NCBI GenBank assembly: GCA_903855995.1 | Contig: CAIOAN010000012.1 | Coordinates: 62,001-126,000, forward strand | Origin: an uncultured Opitutia bacterium | GTDB taxonomy: Bacteria > Verrucomicrobiota > Verrucomicrobiia > Opitutales > UBA953 | Reading direction: 5' to 3' | DNA length: 64,000 nucleotides | Shown here: positions 13,640-22,596 of the stretch, in pieces | How the letters are laid out: each line of letters begins with the position of its first letter | How positions within the stretch are numbered: position 1 is the stretch's first letter | Translations under genes and position numbers: made by a program | Notes under the pieces: model-generated | The model's database searches: none | What the model saw: only the letters and a program-made list of their open reading frames with translations | Told to the model about the DNA's origin: nothing

Positions 13640-16600
13640 TCAACGGGCCATCGTGAACCCACCGCCCGGCTGCGTCGGCTCAGCCTCATCGCGATCCTTA
13701 TTGAAACGCATCGAGAACAGACGGGTCACACCCTTCTCCTGCATGGTCGCCCCAAAGATCGCATCTGCCGCGGAGACGGTGCGCTTATTGTGCGTGATAA
13801 CGACAAACTGAGAGAAACGGGTGAACTCACGGATGATGTCCGTGAAGCGGGCGACATTCGCGTCGTCGAGCGGCGCATCCAGTTCGTCGAGCACACAAAG
13901 CGGCGAGGGCTTCACCATGTAAATAGCGAACAGCAACGCGACGGCGGTCATGGTGCGCTGGCCGCCGGAAAGCAGCGAGATGCCTCGGAGTTTGGTCCCG
14001 GGAGGCTGAGCGATGATTTCGATGCCACTCTCGAGCGGATCCTCGGCCTGGACCATCGTAAGATCGGCCGTTCCGCCCACGAACAGGCGCTCGAAGGTGA
14101 ATTTGAAATTCTTGCGCACCTGCTCAAAGGTGTCCGTGAAGAGCTTGAGCGAAGTCTCATTGAGCTCATCGATCGCCTTCGTGAGCTCTTCCTTGGCCTT
14201 CCAAAGGTCGTCGCTCTGCTTCGTAAGGAAGTCATGGCGGTCCCGTAGCGAGGAGTATTCCTCGACGGCGACGAGATTGACCGAACCCATACCCGACATA
14301 CGGTCGCGGAGTTCGGCGATTTCACGGACGAGAGGCGGCCAGTCCGCCGACTCCATCGCGGCAAGTTCTTCGGCCGTCGGCTCGCCGCGGCGAACGACGG
14401 TCTTCGGAGCGGGACGCGAACCCTCTTCTTCGGGCTCTTCGAGGTCGTCAAAGGTGGCGATGCCTTCAGGTTCGCCATCGGCGAGCCAAAGCTGCAGGCG
14501 CCAATCAACCGAGACGACATCCAGCTGATGGTCAGATTGAACTTTTTCGACAATGAAGCCGCACTGTGAAGTCTGTTCGGCGAGCGAGACCTCGAGATTC
14601 TTGAGACGGGAATCGACCACCCGAAGACGATCGCGATCGACGGAGAGGACCCGGTCTTCGGACTCGAGACGGGCGTCGACTTCCGAAAGATCGGAGCGCG
14701 ATTGCCCGAGCGTGACTACGCTGGATTCGATCTCCGCCGCCAGACGAGTGGAGTTTTCCTTAGCAGTTACAGAGGTCGCACGGAGTTCGCCGATTTGGCG
14801 CTCATTGTGCTGGGCCTCCTGTCGGCGGGAAACCAAGCGGGCAGAGGCCTCGGCCCGGCGAGACTCAAGCTCGGCAAGTTCGCGGCCGACGAGCTCGAGC
14901 CGTTGGCGCTGCTCGGCCAAGGAAAGTCTGACTTCACCGAGCGCGTTGCGACGTAGTTCGGCTTCGGCGCGCGCAGACTCCACCTGAGTCTCACCCGACC
15001 CGATGATGGCGCGCAATTCGGCAACCTGGGTGTCTTTCGCCGTGAGCGTCTCCTGCGCGCGATCGCGACGCTGGAGTGCCTCTGACTTGGAATTCTCAAG
15101 TTCATTGAGCTGGCGCTGCTCGCGGGCGATGCGCTCATCCGCGGCAACGAGAGTCTGGCGAGCAGAACGCTCATCCGCCTGCGCGATGGAAAGCTCTTGG
15201 GCGGCGAACTGGGTAGCGTCGCGGCACACGGCGACATCATTCTCATTGGCGTCCATCGAGGCCTGCAATCCGATGGCCTTTTCATTCAGAGTCGTGAGCT
15301 GATCATTTTCGGACTCGAGATTGGCGCGGACGGAGCGGATTTCGCTTTCACGCGAAAAGACCCCGGAACCGCTGCCGGAAGCGGCCTTGCGCGGACGGCC
15401 CGCATACACGAGACCACGGCGGTCGACGAGGTCGCCCTCGACCGTGGCCACAAGGAAAAATTCAAAACCTGGGTTAGCCCGCCACCACTTAATGTAATCG
15501 CCGAGCGAGGGACAGACGTAGCAGCCGTCGAAGAGGTTAGAAACTAGGCGGGCGTGAGCCGAAGACTTCGATTCAACCGCCGAAGCGGCCGGACGGAGCC
15601 ATGAAGGGGCGGCCGAGCCCGAGCGGGCCGCCGGAGGGGCATCGACTTGGAACACCGCCCGGCCGAGCTGACGCTCGCCCATCTTGGCGACGATGCCAGG
15701 GAGGAACTCCGCGTCTTCTAGGGCGACTGCCTCGGAGGCGGCCCCAAGGATATTCTCCAAAGCGGCGGCGACCGTTACATCGATCACCGTCACCAGGTCT
15801 GCCAATGCGGAGGCCTTGCCGGAGCGCATCTCATCGGCGAACTCTCCCCGCAGAACGGCCTTCGCCGCCTCCGAGAACCCTTCGAGGCGGGATTGCATCT
15901 GCTCTAGCAGGCCGAGCTGGGCGGAAAGTTTGGCGACCTTGCGGTCCTGCTCGGAAATCGTGAGCTGGAGGGCGCGGAATTCGGACAGGAAATCTCGCCC
16001 CTTTTCCGTCGTCTCCTGCTCCGTCGTGCGAGCTACCTGCAGTTCTCCATGGCGGGCGGTCACCACCGCGCCACACTCGGCGACGCGACGTTCGAGACCT
16101 TCGCGCTCTTGCTTGGCCTGAGTCAGCGAAGCGGAGACGTCGACGTGTCGAGACTGGTAGCCGCGCAGGTCGACCTCGAGATTGGTGACATCGCCGCGAG
16201 CACGGGTCATCTCGCCTTCAGCGATGAGGATATCCTGGCGGGCGCGGCGCAGACGATTCTCTGATTCAACGAGTTGACGGGCCGCATCTTCGACCTGGCT
16301 GGTTTTGTCGCGGTAAGCGGCATCGGTGGCGGAGACAGAGCCGGCGGCCGTAGATTTGGCGTCAGAGCTACCGCGCAGGCGCATTTCATATTCAGCGATG
16401 GCCTGTTCGGCCTCCTGGGCTTCCCGGCGAATATCGCCCAGACGGGAGGCCAGATCGTCGGCGCGTAAATCTGCCGTCCGGGCCTCGTTCTCGGCGTTTT
16501 CCCGCGCGGTGCGGATATCAAATAAAGCCTGCTGGGACTGCTGCACGCGTTCGGCGAGTTCCGTACGAAGGGCGCGGTTCTGCGTCAGAGCGGCCTCGCG

Positions 16601-17392
16601 GTCGCGCAAACCCTCCGTCAGCGCGGCCACTTCCGCGCCACAAGTGGCGGCTTCGGCTTCGAGCGCGGCGACCTGGGCCCGGCGATCTCCGAACTGCTTG
16701 GCATGCCAAGCAAGGTCGAGGTGGGTGAAACGATGGCGAAGGCGGCGGTAGCGAAGGGCCTTCGCGGCCTGACGGCGGAGGCTGGCGATCTGGCGACCAA
16801 CTTCGCTGACGACATCGGTGATGCGCGCCAGATTGGTGTCGACCCCCGAAAGTTTATTCAAGGCCTCGCGACGCTGCGCCTTATAACGGGTGATGCCCGC
16901 AGCCTCTTCAAAAAGATAGCGGCGTTCGGCGGGATTGGCGGAGAGGATCTGATCGATCTGCCCCTGCACCATAAAGGAGTAAGACATCCGTCCGATACCG
17001 GTGTCCATGAACAGGCGCTGAATGTCCTTCAGGCGCGACGGCTTGCCGTTGATGAAATAGTCGCTGGCGCCTTCACGGTGCAGGCGACGCATGACGGACA
17101 CCTCGGAAAACGCCGTGCCCAAATCCTTCTCACAATCGGCAAAAATCAACTCGACCTCGCACTGCGGGAGGGGCTTACGGCGATCGGTCCCTGCAAAGAT
17201 GACATCCTGCATGGCCGGAGCGCGGAGAGACTTCGCGCTCTGCTCCCCGAGCACCCAGCGGATGGCGTCGACGATGTTGGACTTGCCGCAGCCATTAGGG
17301 CCAACGACGGCCGTGACGCCGGGCCGGAGCTCAATGCGGGTCCGGTCGGCGAAGCTCTTAAATCCGTTGGCGACGATTTCCTTGAGGTACAT
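13640..17392 (-). CDS. smc: Chromosome partition protein Smc
   Basis: Condensin ATPase, 1,250 residues from the ATG at 17392, which gives the family start MYLKEIVANGFKSF; a longer reading adds 24 non-family residues. Walker A GPNGCGKS is at 31-38. Long Arg/Glu/Ala/Gln coiled coils flank the hinge (around 510-650, containing FADEMRSGKASALADLV). The C-terminal signature LSGGQRTMTAVALLFAI and Walker B LCVLDELDAPLDDANV complete the head. An acidic, Pro-containing insert (TFDDLEEPEEEGSRPAPK, near residue 980) interrupts the C-terminal coil. It is divergent from rpsU. ScpA and ScpB are not in the window. Confidence 0.96.
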   Translation of the reverse strand: MYLKEIVANGFKSFADRTRIELRPGVTAVVGPNGCGKSNIVDAIRWVLGEQSAKSLRAPAMQDVIFAGTDRRKPLPQCEVELIFADCEKDLGTAFSEVSVMRRLHREGASDYFINGKPSRLKDIQRLFMDTGIGRMSYSFMVQGQIDQILSANPAERRYLFEEAAGITRYKAQRREALNKLSGVDTNLARITDVVSEVGRQIASLRRQAAKALRYRRLRHRFTHLDLAWHAKQFGDRRAQVAALEAEAATCGAEVAALTEGLRDREAALTQNRALRTELAERVQQSQQALFDIRTARENAENEARTADLRADDLASRLGDIRREAQEAEQAIAEYEMRLRGSSDAKSTAAGSVSATDAAYRDKTSQVEDAARQLVESENRLRRARQDILIAEGEMTRARGDVTNLEVDLRGYQSRHVDVSASLTQAKQEREGLERRVAECGAVVTARHGELQVARTTEQETTEKGRDFLSEFRALQLTISEQDRKVAKLSAQLGLLEQMQSRLEGFSEAAKAVLRGEFADEMRSGKASALADLVTVIDVTVAAALENILGAASEAVALEDAEFLPGIVAKMGERQLGRAVFQVDAPPAARSGSAAPSWLRPAASAVESKSSAHARLVSNLFDGCYVCPSLGDYIKWWRANPGFEFFLVATVEGDLVDRRGLVYAGRPRKAASGSGSGVFSRESEIRSVRANLESENDQLTTLNEKAIGLQASMDANENDVAVCRDATQFAAQELSIAQADERSARQTLVAADERIAREQRQLNELENSKSEALQRRDRAQETLTAKDTQVAELRAIIGSGETQVESARAEAELRRNALGEVRLSLAEQRQRLELVGRELAELESRRAEASARLVSRRQEAQHNERQIGELRATSVTAKENSTRLAAEIESSVVTLGQSRSDLSEVDARLESEDRVLSVDRDRLRVVDSRLKNLEVSLAEQTSQCGFIVEKVQSDHQLDVVSVDWRLQLWLADGEPEGIATFDDLEEPEEEGSRPAPKTVVRRGEPTAEELAAMESADWPPLVREIAELRDRMSGMGSVNLVAVEEYSSLRDRHDFLTKQSDDLWKAKEELTKAIDELNETSLKLFTDTFEQVRKNFKFTFERLFVGGTADLTMVQAEDPLESGIEIIAQPPGTKLRGISLLSGGQRTMTAVALLFAIYMVKPSPLCVLDELDAPLDDANVARFTDIIREFTRFSQFVVITHNKRTVSAADAIFGATMQEKGVTRLFSMRFNKDRDEAEPTQPGGGFTMAR

Positions 17393-17544
17393 CGAGGGGT
17401 GAAATGGCACGATTGCCCCACCCCACCCCTGCCGCAAGCGTCTTGTGCCCTCCCGGGGCCCCACTTATTCACGGTCCAAAATCGGCGAGGATTCGGGGTT
17501 GACGAGAAGCCTCCCCCCTTGTTCTTTCGACCCTCCCAAAGCTC

Positions 17545-17745
17545 ATGTCCGTAGAAATCAAGATTCGCAAAGGCGAGACCGTCGACAAGGCTCTCCGCCG
17601 CCTCAAGAAGAAGATCGACCGAGAAGGCATCATCAAGGACGCCCGCGCTAAGCGAGGCTTCGAGAAGCCTGCCGAACGCCGTCGTCGCAAGAAGAAGGTG
17701 AAGAACTTCAATTCTTACCTCCGTAAGAAGTGGGATAACGCCTAA
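17545..17745 (+). CDS. rpsU: 30S ribosomal protein S21 (bS21)
   Basis: Small basic protein of the 30S platform near the anti-Shine-Dalgarno end of 16S rRNA; 66 residues. The start MSVEIKIRKGETVDKALRRL and the Arg/Lys-rich tail are typical. It is monocistronic: divergent from smc and followed by a strong terminator. TTGACG at 17499-17504 could be the -35 box, but no convincing -10 follows. The leader CGACCCTCCCAAAGCTC lacks a Shine-Dalgarno sequence. Confidence 0.97.
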   Translation: MSVEIKIRKGETVDKALRRLKKKIDREGIIKDARAKRGFEKPAERRRRKKKVKNFNSYLRKKWDNA

Positions 17746-17768
17746 GCGCCCCTCCCTCCCTTAAGCCC

Positions 17769-17802
17769 GAAGGCCCGTCATTCCGACGGGCCTTCTGCTT
17801 TG
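17769..17802 (+). terminator. Intrinsic terminator of rpsU
   Basis: Perfect 11-bp stem GAAGGCCCGTC/GACGGGCCTTC with the 5-nt loop ATTCC, followed by TGCTTT. It sits 23 nt after the rpsU stop. Confidence 0.9.
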
Positions 17803-17827
17803 GCCTGGTCGCCCCAATGCCAGGCAA

Positions 17828-17860
17828 CAAAAAGGGCCGAACCCATGAGGTTCGGCCCTT
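17828..17860 (-). terminator. Intrinsic terminator of glnN
   Basis: In the glnN direction, AAGGGCCGAACC pairs perfectly with GGTTCGGCCCTT around a 5-nt loop, followed by TTTTTGTT. It lies 22 nt after the glnN stop, back to back with the rpsU terminator. Confidence 0.92.
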
Positions 17861-17882
17861 GTCTCGGCAAAGCCGGTGAGGC

Positions 17883-20039
17883 TTAGCGCAGGAACAGGAT
17901 CTCCTGGTAGGAGGGCATCGGCCAATATTCGTCGGCGACGATCTCTTCGAGGGCATCGGCGGCGGCACGAACCTTGAGCATGGCCGGGAGGACCTTGTCG
18001 CAGGAGTGCTTGGCCTGGGCGTGCGTGTCCGACTTGCTGACATCGCGGGCCGAATCCAGGGCTTCGATGGCCGAGGCAAGTTCATCGGCCAGGCCGATGA
18101 CTTCCTTGCGGAGCTTGCCGCCGGACTTGGTCTTTTCAACCGGGGTCAAATCAGCCGCAAACTTCAAGGCAGCCGGCAGAAGCAGGGTCTTGGCGATATC
18201 GGAGACGAGCTTCGACTCGGTGTTCACCGTGAGAACATAGGAGTGCGTGTAGATCTCTTCGCGGGACTCGAGTTCAGCCTTGGATAGGACGCCCTGGCGT
18301 TCGAAGACGTCGACGGTGGACTTAGCGACGATCTCAGGGAGAGCATCGGGGGTCGTGCGAAGGTTCTTGAGACCGCGCTTTGCAGCTTCCTTGTGCCACT
18401 CTTCAGAGTAGCCATTGCCGTTGAAGACGATGCGTCCGTGCTTGCTGAGGATGTCCTTGAGGACGCCCTGCAGCGCGGAGTTGAAGTCGGCGTTCTTCTT
18501 GAGCGCGGCGGCGAGATCATCGGCCAACTTATCAAGGGAGTCGGCCATAATCGTGTTGAGCACGGTCAGGGGACCAGCCACCGAGAAAGCAGAACCCACG
18601 GCGCGGAACTCGAACTTATTACCGGTGAAGGCAAACGGGCTCGTGCGATTACGGTCACCGGCGTCCTTCGGGAGAACGGGCAGCGTGTCGACTCCCAGCG
18701 TCATGTGACCACCCTTGCGAGAACTGGAGGCGGAGCCGCTCTTCTTCACCTGCTCGATCACTTCGTTAAGCATGTCGCCGAGGTAGATCGAGATGATGGC
18801 GGGAGGAGCTTCGTTGGCACCGAGGCGATGGTCGTTACCAGCCGAGGCCACGGAAGCGCGGAGCAAACCCTGGTGGAGGTCGACGGCGCGAATCACCGCG
18901 GAGCAGAAGGTGAGGAACTGCGCGTTCTCGTGCGGGCTGTGGCCCGGTTCGAGAAGGTTACCGACGCCGGCACCACCGATGGACCAGTTCACGTGCTTGC
19001 CGGAACCGTTGACGCCCGCGAAAGGCTTTTCGGCGAGGAGGCAGACGAAACCATGCTTGGTGGCGACGCGCTTGAGCAGCGTCATCGTGAGCATCTGGTG
19101 GTCATGCGCGACGTTGGCGGATTCGTAGATAGGGGCGACTTCGTACTGCGAAGGGGCGACTTCGTTGTGGCGGGTCTTGATCGGGATACCGAGCTTGAAG
19201 CACTCGCGTTCGGTTTCCATCATGCAGGCAAGCACGCGGTCCGGGATGGTGCCGAAATACTGGTCTTCGAACTCCTGACCCTTGGCCGGCTTAGCACCGA
19301 AGAGGGAGCGACCGCAGGTGTAGAGGTCGGGACGGAGATGAAAAAGGCGAGTGTCGATCAGGAAGTACTCCTGCTCAGGTCCGCAGGAAGCGGAGATGTA
19401 ACCGTGCTTCTTGCCGAAGAGGGCGAGCACGCGAGTGGCCGCCTTGTTGACGGCAGCCATCGAGCGGAGGAGCGGGGTCTTCTTATCGAGGGCCTCACCC
19501 TTCCAGGAGACGAAGGCCGTCGGGATGCAAAGCGTCGAGCCGTTCTCGGTATCGAAGATGTAAGCCGGCGAGGTGACATCCCAGGCGGTGTAACCACGGG
19601 CTTCGAAGGTCGAGCGAAGGCCTCCGTTCGGGAACGAAGAGGCATCCGGCTCGGCCTGAATCAGCGCCTTGCCAGAGAACTGGGCGAGCGTTCCGTTGCC
19701 GTTAGGCTCGAAGAAGGTGTCATGCTTCTCGGCGGTGAAGCCAGTCAGCGGATAGAAGACGTGCGCGTAGTGCGTAGCACCGCGCTCGAGCGCCCAATCC
19801 TTAATCGCCGCGGCGACGACGTCGGCGGAAGCGGCATCGAGCTTGGTGCCGGATTCGATGTTAGCCTTAAGGGACTTGAACACGTCCTTCGGGAGGCGCT
19901 TCTCCATCTTATCTAGGGAGAAGACATTCTGTCCGTAGATCAGATCAATCTTCTCGTTGCGGAAGTCGAACGTGCCCGCGAGGCGAGGCTGTGAGGCAAT
20001 CGCTTCGATGGCGTTGCGGCGTGCTGGGTTGGTGCTCAT
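17883..20039 (-). CDS. glnN: Glutamine synthetase type III
   Basis: ATP-dependent conversion of glutamate and ammonium to glutamine; 718 residues, the length of GSIII rather than the about 450-470 of GSI. The N-terminal GSIII extension contains [15 protein letters not shown]. Catalytic-domain motifs follow: [42 protein letters not shown] and [17 protein letters not shown] long C-terminal helical region ends in [15 protein letters not shown]. It is a single-gene transcript with its own terminator. The upstream region carries three TTAGGCAA-type motifs that may be a nitrogen-control operator. Type III enzymes are common in Bacteroidota, cyanobacteria and PVC bacteria. Confidence 0.98.
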   Translation of the reverse strand: MSTNPARRNAIEAIASQPRLAGTFDFRNEKIDLIYGQNVFSLDKMEKRLPKDVFKSLKANIESGTKLDAASADVVAAAIKDWALERGATHYAHVFYPLTGFTAEKHDTFFEPNGNGTLAQFSGKALIQAEPDASSFPNGGLRSTFEARGYTAWDVTSPAYIFDTENGSTLCIPTAFVSWKGEALDKKTPLLRSMAAVNKAATRVLALFGKKHGYISASCGPEQEYFLIDTRLFHLRPDLYTCGRSLFGAKPAKGQEFEDQYFGTIPDRVLACMMETERECFKLGIPIKTRHNEVAPSQYEVAPIYESANVAHDHQMLTMTLLKRVATKHGFVCLLAEKPFAGVNGSGKHVNWSIGGAGVGNLLEPGHSPHENAQFLTFCSAVIRAVDLHQGLLRASVASAGNDHRLGANEAPPAIISIYLGDMLNEVIEQVKKSGSASSSRKGGHMTLGVDTLPVLPKDAGDRNRTSPFAFTGNKFEFRAVGSAFSVAGPLTVLNTIMADSLDKLADDLAAALKKNADFNSALQGVLKDILSKHGRIVFNGNGYSEEWHKEAAKRGLKNLRTTPDALPEIVAKSTVDVFERQGVLSKAELESREEIYTHSYVLTVNTESKLVSDIAKTLLLPAALKFAADLTPVEKTKSGGKLRKEVIGLADELASAIEALDSARDVSKSDTHAQAKHSCDKVLPAMLKVRAAADALEEIVADEYWPMPSYQEILFLR

Positions 20040-20129
20040 GGATTGGGGGATTAGGAAAGGTGATTAATTACGAACAGATGAAAAGCACCCCCCGTGCCAC
20101 GCTTCAACAGGTAACGATTCACACCCTAT

Positions 20130-20168
20130 ATTGCTTAATTTTAGGCAATTATGTTTATATTTAGGCAA
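20130..20168 (-). promoter_or_regulatory. AT-rich control region of glnN with three repeated motifs
   Basis: TTTAGGCAA occurs at 20140-20148 and 20160-20168, exactly 20 bp apart (two helical turns). ATTGCTTAA at 20130-20138 is an inverted copy with one mismatch. The block lies 91-129 bp upstream of the glnN start, in the most A+T-rich stretch nearby, and includes CATAAT (20153-20148, minus strand) as a possible -10 box. It looks like a multi-site operator overlapping the promoter; the regulator is unknown. Confidence 0.5.
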
Positions 20169-20179
20169 ATCACTCCTGA

Positions 20180-21187
20180 CTACTTCCACACATAGGTCGT
20201 CCGGAGGAAGTAAGCGGTGTCCAATTTAACCTGAGAAGGCAGGGGTTTTGACCTGAAATCGTTAGAAACCCCTAGTTTTAAGGATAACGGTCCCGTGCTC
20301 CGCAGGATATTTAGACTCGTCTCATGTCTAACGTAGAAATCTCCACCGTCCTGGAAGGAAGGCACGAAACTCAGGGATGAGTCCAGCGCCGCCCAGCCCA
20401 GTTCTCGCGTTAGGATCAAACCGAAGTCGGCCGAGGGGGCGCTAAGATTGGGATGCCCGGCGGAAGAGTAGCGCTCCAAGCGATGCGCAAGACCCGCCCG
20501 GGCATCAAGCTTTCCGCGGCCGTCTGTAAATAGGCGGAAGCCCAAGCCGGCGGCATTGACGGAAAAGAAATCAATCAACCTCGCGTTATCATAACCCGTA
20601 TCGCTGCGAAGATACCAAAACATCACTTCTGTCGGGTTTGTCTCGTAAGAGAGCGTGGCATGAAGGTCGTCGGCCGAAATCTGGCTGCCGGATTCAGCCC
20701 GCGTGAACCGGATGCTTGCAATAATGGTGTCCGCCTTGGTGGCTCCCTTGGTCGAATATCCCGCGCAGTATCCCGAGCCCTGGACGACGCCCGAACGGCC
20801 CGAGATATCTAAATCCGCCAGTGAAGTCCATTTGCGCAGGCCCGCGGTTTCCGCCGGTCGCAAAGAGGGATCGCGCCAAAGCTCCAGGCTGGAATTGAGC
20901 GGGTTCGTCTCGGCTCCGCCGGATGAGACTACTCGACCGCCCACCGCCGAGGCCACGCCGCGCTGCACGACGCCACCCGAGCTGACGATGACTGGATCAT
21001 CGGTCCGAAACGACTCCACAGAAGACAGCAAGAGCGTCTGCGAAGCAGTACCGAGCGAGGGTACCTTCATCTCCAGTACTCCGTCAGCCACCCGGATGAT
21101 CCGGCCGCGCAGAAAAGTCCCGTCCGTCATGGTCACGGTATCCGCCAGCACAAGGGCGGGAATGAGTAATAAGAAACTGCTCCGCAT
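20180..21187 (-). CDS. DUF481-type outer-membrane-like protein
   Basis: 335 residues. A signal peptide (MRSSFLLLIPALVLA) is followed by a small beta domain (about 17-65, MTDGTFLRGRIIRVADGVLEM) of the type that often precedes DUF481. After a variable linker, the C-terminal 220 residues form repeated amphipathic strands (ATLSYETNPTEVMFWYLRSD, RAGLAHRLERYSSAG) ending in an aromatic strand FLRTTYVWK, as expected for a beta-barrel. It is a single gene, divergent from protoporphyrinogen oxidase with only 41 bp between the starts. Specific function unknown; DUF481 proteins of enteric bacteria are salt-induced outer-membrane proteins. Confidence 0.85.
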   Translation of the reverse strand: MRSSFLLLIPALVLADTVTMTDGTFLRGRIIRVADGVLEMKVPSLGTASQTLLLSSVESFRTDDPVIVSSGGVVQRGVASAVGGRVVSSGGAETNPLNSSLELWRDPSLRPAETAGLRKWTSLADLDISGRSGVVQGSGYCAGYSTKGATKADTIIASIRFTRAESGSQISADDLHATLSYETNPTEVMFWYLRSDTGYDNARLIDFFSVNAAGLGFRLFTDGRGKLDARAGLAHRLERYSSAGHPNLSAPSADFGLILTRELGWAALDSSLSFVPSFQDGGDFYVRHETSLNILRSTGPLSLKLGVSNDFRSKPLPSQVKLDTAYFLRTTYVWK

Positions 21188-21213
21188 CGGTTCATAGAAA
21201 TGCGGAAGGACGG

Positions 21214-21228
21214 AGGGTTGCCAACCCT
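21214..21228. promoter_or_regulatory. Perfect palindrome between divergent DUF481 and hemG genes
   Basis: AGGGTTG-C-CAACCCT is a perfect 7-bp inverted repeat that abuts the first possible hemG ATG and overlaps the GGAGGG Shine-Dalgarno sequence. It fills much of the 41-bp divergent spacer, so it could be an operator for both genes or a translation-blocking hairpin in the hemG mRNA. Confidence 0.45.
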
Positions 21229-22596
21229 ATGATTGGCGGTTGGAATAAGCCCATGACCCATGACGCCGTCATCCTCGGGGCCGGCCCGGCAGGACTTGCC
21301 GTGGCGAATGCCCTCGTGCGCACCGGGGCCCGGGTGAAAGTGATCGATCCTGCCATGCGGGTGGGCGGATCAATCCGGACCACGCAAAAGGACGGGTGGA
21401 TTGTCGAGACGGGGCCCAACACCCTACAACTCGAAGGCGACGAGGACCTGGCGTTGCTCGCGGCCTATGGGCTGGGCGAAGCCACGCAATCCGCCGACAT
21501 GCAGGCAGCCCGGCGCTATATCTTCGCCCACGGTAAACTTCACGGACTGGGGTCAAGCCCTGCCTCGCTGTTCGGTTCAGATCTTATGACCTGGCGCGGC
21601 AAACTCCGCTTGGTCTCTGAAGTATTCCGGCAGAGAGGCGGCAGCCCCAATGAAACGGTGGAAGCTTTCGCGACCCGGAGATTCGGACCAGAAGCGGCGG
21701 CCCTGCTGATGGACCCCGTGGTCTCGGGCGTCCATGCCGGCGACCCCGCCAGGCTGGTGATGGCGAACTGCTTCCCGCGCATCTACGCCCTCGAACAAGC
21801 CCACCGTTCAGTGATTCTCGGGCTTACGCGGCAGCCGCCGCCCGCCCGCAAGGTCGTAGGATTCCCGAACGGCATGCAGCAACTCGCGGACGCGATGGCA
21901 GCGGCCATACCTTCCGCAGACCTCCGTCTGGGCAGCGTCGCTACCCTCATCCGACGTGATGCGCGCGGCTGGCATGTCGCTTGGCGCGAAGCCGACGGAA
22001 CGGAAGAGGGCGTCTGTGCCCGGAAACTTATTGTCACGGCACCCCATTGGAACTGGGCCTCCCTGCCCTTTGATGAATCACTCCGCCCAGCCCTGCGAGA
22101 CTGGGAACGCTCCGAAGCGCCGCCCGTGACCATCGTCGCCCGCGGATATGATAAGCGGCAGATTGCCCACCCGCTGGACGGCTTCGGATACCTAACCCCG
22201 GGCTCGGAGAAACGTTCCGTGCTCGGCTGCCTCTTCCCGTCCTCAGTCCTTCCACACCGGGCTCCCGACGGCAAGGCGTTGCTCTGTTGCTTCATTGGCG
22301 GAGCCCGGCAACCCGCGCTGGCGCGACTAACCGAGCCGGAGCTGCGCGCCATCGTCGACGCGGAACTTGCGACGACGCTCGGCGTCACTGGCTCGCCGGA
22401 ACAGGAATGGATTCGGCGGTGGGAGCGCGCCATCCCTCAGTACGGCGTGAACCAACAGCGGAAGGAAGAAGCTCTCTCTCAGGCTGAAGCGCAAAACCCA
22501 GGCCTGCATTTCCATGGGGCCTTCCGCGGTGGCATCTCCCTGATGCACGTCATCCGCGAAGGCGATTCTCTGGGTAAAAAACTCTCCCAATCTTAA
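21229..22596 (+). CDS. hemG: Oxygen-dependent protoporphyrinogen oxidase (HemY type)
   Basis: FAD enzyme oxidising protoporphyrinogen IX to protoporphyrin IX in heme synthesis; 455 residues. The dinucleotide-binding motif AVILGAGPAGLAVA is at about 13-26, then GGSIRTTQKDGWIVETGPNTLQ. The middle contains MDPVVSGVHAGDPARL, characteristic of this family, and the C-terminus is GAFRGGISLMHVIREG. The first ATG has GGAGGG 11 nt upstream; the ATG at 21253 (MTHDAVIL) is an alternative that avoids the palindrome. Its stop overlaps the stop of the convergent MFS gene. Later heme steps (ctaB, ctaA) are encoded at 54261-56171. Confidence 0.92.
   Translation: MIGGWNKPMTHDAVILGAGPAGLAVANALVRTGARVKVIDPAMRVGGSIRTTQKDGWIVETGPNTLQLEGDEDLALLAAYGLGEATQSADMQAARRYIFAHGKLHGLGSSPASLFGSDLMTWRGKLRLVSEVFRQRGGSPNETVEAFATRRFGPEAAALLMDPVVSGVHAGDPARLVMANCFPRIYALEQAHRSVILGLTRQPPPARKVVGFPNGMQQLADAMAAAIPSADLRLGSVATLIRRDARGWHVAWREADGTEEGVCARKLIVTAPHWNWASLPFDESLRPALRDWERSEAPPVTIVARGYDKRQIAHPLDGFGYLTPGSEKRSVLGCLFPSSVLPHRAPDGKALLCCFIGGARQPALARLTEPELRAIVDAELATTLGVTGSPEQEWIRRWERAIPQYGVNQQRKEEALSQAEAQNPGLHFHGAFRGGISLMHVIREGDSLGKKLSQS

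Noticed and set aside
17393-17464. 24-residue N-terminal extension of Smc
   Set aside because: The family begins MYLKEI; the extra codons lie in the intergenic region toward rpsU and have no conservation signals.
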